Assembly (NCBI GenBank): GCA_026398545.1
Contig: JAPLSR010000020.1
Span: 1-9,792, forward strand
Origin: Candidatus Sumerlaeota bacterium
GTDB taxonomy: Bacteria; Sumerlaeota; Sumerlaeia; MWCT01
Reading direction: 5' to 3'
Length of the DNA stretch: 9,792 bases
Numbering within the stretch: position 1 is the stretch's first letter; each line of letters starts with the position of its first letter. Positions 6,958 to 9,792 of this stretch are shown one piece after another. Below the pieces are notes generated by a model that was not told the DNA's origin, searched no databases, and saw only the letters and a program-made list of their open reading frames with translations. Position numbers and translations under genes: made by a program.

Positions 6958-7820
6958 TCAATAAGTGGCTCATACGTTTCGGGTCTGCGGTCGCGGAAGA
7001 ATTGCCAGGTCTGGCGCGCCTCTTTTATCATTTCGAGGTTGAGTGCGGCTGTTATAAGCTCATCCTTGTCCCTGCCTGCCTGTGCGATGGTCTGTCCACG
7101 CGGGTCGCAGAAATAGCTCGTGCCGTAAAATTCGCCGATGCGCCATGGCTCCTCCCATCCCACGCGGTTGATAGCGCCTATGAAATATCCGTTCGCCACG
7201 GCGTGCGCCGGTTGTTCCAGTTTCCAGAGATATTCGGAAAGCCCCGCCACGGTTGCGGAGGGATTGAATACAATTTCCGCCCCGTTGAGACCCAAAACAC
7301 GCGCCCCCTCCGGGAAGTGACGGTCGTAGCAGATATAAACCCCGATGCGCGCATGTCGGGTGTCAAAGGAAGGATAACCAAGATTACCCGGTTTGAAATA
7401 AAATTTCTCCCAGAACCCGGGCTTGCAGTGAGGGATATGGCTTTTGCGATAAATGCCGAGCACAGTGCCGTCCGCATCAATGACTGGCGCCGTGTTGTAA
7501 TAGACCCCTGTCATTTCCTCCTCATAGATGGGCGGGATGATGACCATATTGTGCCTTGCCGCCAGTTCGCACATGAGATGAGTGGTGGGTCCTTCGGGGA
7601 TGCGTTCCGCCATGTCATACCAGCGTTTTTCCTGCTCCGCGCAGAAATATGGACCATAGAAGAGTTCCTGCAGGCACAGTATTTGCACGCCCTCTTTCGC
7701 CGCCTGTTCAATGAGGGCGACATGTTTGTCAACCATTGCCTTTTTGATTTTTTCAACCGGCGACGAGACCGGTTCCACATTTTTTGCCTGTATCAGTCCG
7801 CACTTCACAATCCTTTCCAT
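6951..7820 (-). CDS. pydC: Beta-ureidopropionase (N-carbamoyl-beta-alanine amidohydrolase), nitrilase superfamily
   Basis: Hydrolyses N-carbamoyl-beta-alanine or N-carbamoyl-beta-aminoisobutyrate to the beta-amino acid, CO2 and NH3. The 289-residue protein has the nitrilase Glu-Lys-Cys triad: E52 (LCLQELF), K126 (YRKSHIP) and C164 (VYICYDRHFPE). It belongs to the shorter bacterial carbamoyl-amidohydrolase type, which also contains N-carbamoylputrescine amidase (AguB). The ending FFRDRRPETYEPL is shared with that group. The flanking dihydropyrimidinase and dehydrogenase genes favour the pyrimidine role. AAGGAGG lies 6 bases before the ATG, and the gene follows the semialdehyde dehydrogenase stop by 42 bases. 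Its stop codon and last two codons fall inside a heptamer repeat, so the final residues (IEL) may have been altered by the adjoining cassette, but the catalytic core is intact. Confidence 0.88.
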   Translation of the reverse strand: MERIVKCGLIQAKNVEPVSSPVEKIKKAMVDKHVALIEQAAKEGVQILCLQELFYGPYFCAEQEKRWYDMAERIPEGPTTHLMCELAARHNMVIIPPIYEEEMTGVYYNTAPVIDADGTVLGIYRKSHIPHCKPGFWEKFYFKPGNLGYPSFDTRHARIGVYICYDRHFPEGARVLGLNGAEIVFNPSATVAGLSEYLWKLEQPAHAVANGYFIGAINRVGWEEPWRIGEFYGTSYFCDPRGQTIAQAGRDKDELITAALNLEMIKEARQTWQFFRDRRPETYEPLIEL

Positions 7821-7862
7821 TATTCCCCTCCTTCCGCCATCTGCGTTTCATCATTCAACGTT

Positions 7863-9359
7863 TTAACCCCACGTGCCAATTTTATCCGCCGCTCCTTCTT
7901 CCGGTTTGAACCAGCGGTAAGATATGGATTTTTTCCTCGTGTAAAAAATGACGCCGTCTCTCCCGTGGCTGTGCAGGTCGCCGAAGAAGGATTCTTTCCA
8001 GCCGGTGAATGAGAAGAATCCCAGCGGGACTGGAATCCCCACATTGACTCCAACCATGCCCGTCTGAATGCGGCACACGAATTCACGGGCATAATGCCCG
8101 CTCCCTGTGAAAATGGCAGAGCCATTGCCGTAAGGACTCTGGTTGATGACCCTTATCCCCTCCTCAAAACTCTTTACACGCTTGATGCACAAAACAGGAC
8201 CAAATATCTCCTCCCGCCCGATGACCATCTCATCTGTCACATGGTCAAAGATGGTTGGACCGAGATAAAACCCTCTGGGAAAACCTTCAACCCTGCAGGA
8301 GCGACCGTCAAGGATGAGGCTGGCGCCTTCCGAGACCCCCTTGTCAATATACCCGCGCACCCGTTCCAGGAGCTCCGGTGTCACAAGCGGTCCCATGACT
8401 GTCCCGGGGTCTTCTGCGGAACCGACCTTGATTTTATGCGCCTCTTCCATAATCTTTTCCACAAAAGGTTTGGAGATTGCCTCATGCACCACGGCGACGG
8501 GGAGCGCCATGCAACGCTCACCAGTGCATCCGAAGGCGGCATTCGCAATCCCCCGCGCTGTTTGTTCCAGCGAACAATCCGGCAGGACAAGGGCATGATT
8601 TTTCGCCTGGCAGAGAGCCTGGACACGCTTTCCATTCGCGGCGGCGGTCTCATAAATAATGCGTCCCACCCGTGATGAACCGACAAAGGAAACCGCCATA
8701 ACTTTCGGGTGTCTGAGAAGGGTCTCAACGGTCTCCTTTTCACCCAGAACCATGTTCACAACGCCCGGCGGCAGCCCCGCATCCACAAGGAGATTCATCA
8801 TATATGCGCATGAGAGCGGACATCGCTCGTTCGCCTTGAGGACGACCGTGTTGCCGCAGGCAATGGCAATGGGAAACATCCAGAGTGGAACCATGGCGGG
8901 GAAATTGAAGGGGAATATCCCCACGCAGACCCCCACAGGCTGGCGCAGTGTGACAAAATCCATACCGGACGAGAGGTTACACACCGCCTCTCCAGCAAGA
9001 TGTGTGGGGATACCGCAGGCGAATTCCACAATTTCAATACCCCGCGCCACCGAGCCCACCGCCTCGGCAATTGTTTTCCCGTTCTCCCTGCTGATGATGG
9101 ACGCCAGCTTTACCCTTTGCTTGATGAGCATGTCGCGGAAGGAAAAGAGGAATTTTGCCCGTTCGGGCGGCGGGGTATCTGCCCAGGCGGGAAATGCCTT
9201 TGCCGCCGCCTCCACCGCATCCTCCACCTCGCTGGCAAGACAGTTCGGCGTTTCAGCCTGCACCTCCCCCGTGCTGGGATTATATACAGGTGTCCATGAG
9301 GCTGTTCTGGATTCCAGCCATCTGTTTGCCACAAACAATTTCAATCTCTCAGTGCTCAT
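7863..9359 (-). CDS. mmsA: Malonate/methylmalonate semialdehyde dehydrogenase, CoA-acylating
   Basis: NAD-dependent oxidation and decarboxylation of malonate semialdehyde with CoA to acetyl-CoA, or of methylmalonate semialdehyde to propionyl-CoA. The 498-residue protein has the ALDH fold and the marks of the MmsA/IolA/ALDH6A1 branch: N152 in FPFNFPAMVP (oxyanion site), QAKNHALVLPD at 251-261, catalytic C283 in GERCMALPVAV, EEIFGPVL near 394-401, and GVNVGIPVPLGFFSFTG near the C-terminus. In this branch the usual ALDH general-base Glu is replaced, as expected for a CoA-acylating enzyme. AAGGGGGAAAT lies directly before the ATG. It is the first gene of the operon in transcription order and takes the last step of the pathway, consuming the aminotransferase product. 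IolA of inositol catabolism is the same family; the pyrimidine context decides the role. Confidence 0.93.
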   Translation of the reverse strand: MSTERLKLFVANRWLESRTASWTPVYNPSTGEVQAETPNCLASEVEDAVEAAAKAFPAWADTPPPERAKFLFSFRDMLIKQRVKLASIISRENGKTIAEAVGSVARGIEIVEFACGIPTHLAGEAVCNLSSGMDFVTLRQPVGVCVGIFPFNFPAMVPLWMFPIAIACGNTVVLKANERCPLSCAYMMNLLVDAGLPPGVVNMVLGEKETVETLLRHPKVMAVSFVGSSRVGRIIYETAAANGKRVQALCQAKNHALVLPDCSLEQTARGIANAAFGCTGERCMALPVAVVHEAISKPFVEKIMEEAHKIKVGSAEDPGTVMGPLVTPELLERVRGYIDKGVSEGASLILDGRSCRVEGFPRGFYLGPTIFDHVTDEMVIGREEIFGPVLCIKRVKSFEEGIRVINQSPYGNGSAIFTGSGHYAREFVCRIQTGMVGVNVGIPVPLGFFSFTGWKESFFGDLHSHGRDGVIFYTRKKSISYRWFKPEEGAADKIGTWG

Positions 9360-9397
9360 ATTTCCCCCTTATTAAATGATGTCCAGTATCACTCTGC

Positions 9398-9424
9398 GGT
9401 AAACTATAAAACATTTCTTTTACC
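9398..9424 (-). promoter_or_regulatory. Candidate operator/promoter dyad upstream of the operon
   Basis: In the 128-base AT-rich gap before the first operon gene, GGTAAA (9398-9403) and TTTACC (9419-9424) form a 6-bp dyad with a 15-base spacer. On the minus strand a TATAGT (9403-9408) lies within it and could be a -10 element, about 44 bases before the ATG. No good -35 is found at 16-18 bases. A TTGACC at 9442-9447 is too far away to pair with it. No terminator for the ABC gene is evident in this gap. Confidence 0.2.
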
Positions 9425-9487
9425 TTTATGACTGAGATATTGGTCAAGAAAAAAGAGGGCGGGGAACGCATGGAAAGTAAAAAACAC

Positions 9488-9792
9488 TCAGCGCCTTGTT
9501 TGTGGTTTTTCAATGTGATATGCGAAAAAGCGGGTGTTTGTTGCGGCATCCTGGATAATGCGCACCTCCGTTTCATAGAGGTTTTTGATGTGCGATAAGG
9601 TAAGAATGGTTTCAGGGGGACCCTCTGCCTGAGAAGAGCCATCCTTCAGTAGGATGAGCCGGTCTGCCAGGGCTGACGCAAGATTCAAGTCGTGCGTCAC
9701 AAAGAGGATGGATTGACCCGTCTGGATGCGTCTTTCAAGGAGGAGATTCAAGAGGAGGGTAACATGTTTTACATCGAGGTTGGAGGTGGGTT
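9488..9792 (-). CDS. ABC transporter ATP-binding protein, FecE/BtuD/HmuV-like (5' partial)
   Basis: The frame is open to the right edge, so only the C-terminal third, about 100 residues, is present. It begins with PTSNLD, the D-loop that follows the Walker B Asp-Glu, and continues to the switch histidine in FVTHDLNLAS. It then has the typical ALADRLILLKDG and ETILTLSHIKNLYETEV segments of the iron-siderophore, haem and cobalamin import ATPases. The Walker A, Q-loop and signature motifs lie outside the window. A TTG at 9749-9751 is internal and not a start. The protein would power a FecCD/BtuC-type permease at the inner membrane; the substrate cannot be told from this part. It is on the same strand as the pyrimidine operon, 128 bases upstream. 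I see no terminator between them, but the functions appear unrelated. Confidence 0.88.
   Translation of the reverse strand, partial: PTSNLDVKHVTLLLNLLLERRIQTGQSILFVTHDLNLASALADRLILLKDGSSQAEGPPETILTLSHIKNLYETEVRIIQDAATNTRFFAYHIEKPQTRR

Noticed and set aside
7002..8012. 336-residue plus-strand ORF
   Set aside because: It lies antisense to the ureidopropionase and semialdehyde dehydrogenase genes; its sequence has no recognisable family features.
8659..9375. 238-residue plus-strand ORF
   Set aside because: Antisense shadow of the semialdehyde dehydrogenase, whose catalytic motifs are all in the minus-strand frame.
9488..9751. Complete 87-residue ATPase starting at TTG 9751
   Set aside because: The frame continues to the window edge with PTSNLDV, the D-loop, so the gene is only partly in the window.

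Overview
The window carries a compact bacterial operon that encodes a complete reductive pyrimidine catabolic route. It lies convergent to an unrelated membrane-anchored signalling gene and downstream of an ABC-transporter ATPase. Gene density, strong Shine-Dalgarno sequences and the protein families point to a bacterium. The taxon cannot be fixed from the sequence alone; the mix of a receiver-domain coiled-coil protein, a fused PreT-PreA enzyme and a four-helix-bundle (23S-IVP family) gene would suit an environmental, possibly anaerobic, Gram-negative lineage or candidate phylum, but this is a guess.

Layout. Positions 1-893 (+) hold the 3' part of a response-regulator-like gene: the last helix of a receiver domain runs into a long charged helical region and a C-terminal membrane segment. 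Its reading frame continues off the left edge. An 11-bp-stem intrinsic terminator follows at 924-961. From 9359 down to 1091 all genes are on the minus strand, in transcription order: malonate/methylmalonate semialdehyde dehydrogenase (9359-7863), nitrilase-family beta-ureidopropionase (7820-6951), a small four-helix-bundle protein (6905-6549), AGXT2-like class III aminotransferase (6468-5149), dihydropyrimidinase (5132-3741) and a fused PreT-PreA dihydropyrimidine dehydrogenase (3682-1091). The end of an iron/cobalamin-type ABC ATPase gene enters from the right edge (9792-9488, minus).

How the genes work together (inferred from family and context). Uracil or thymine is reduced by the fused dehydrogenase and the ring is opened by dihydropyrimidinase. 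The carbamoyl group is removed by the nitrilase, giving NH3 and CO2. The beta-alanine or beta-aminoisobutyrate formed is transaminated, and the semialdehyde is oxidised and CoA-acylated to acetyl-CoA or propionyl-CoA. The operon can therefore release both ring nitrogens and feed the carbon into central metabolism. No pathway regulator or pyrimidine transporter is visible.

The most unusual item is the four-helix-bundle gene between beta-ureidopropionase and the aminotransferase. It is enclosed by a 30-bp inverted repeat (26 of 30 matching) made of degenerate ACGAATT heptamers; the upstream array runs into the stop codon of the beta-ureidopropionase gene. This resembles the layout of 23S rRNA intervening sequences (a stem enclosing an ORF of this same family), but here it sits inside a protein-coding operon. 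It is a candidate small mobile or RNA-processing cassette.
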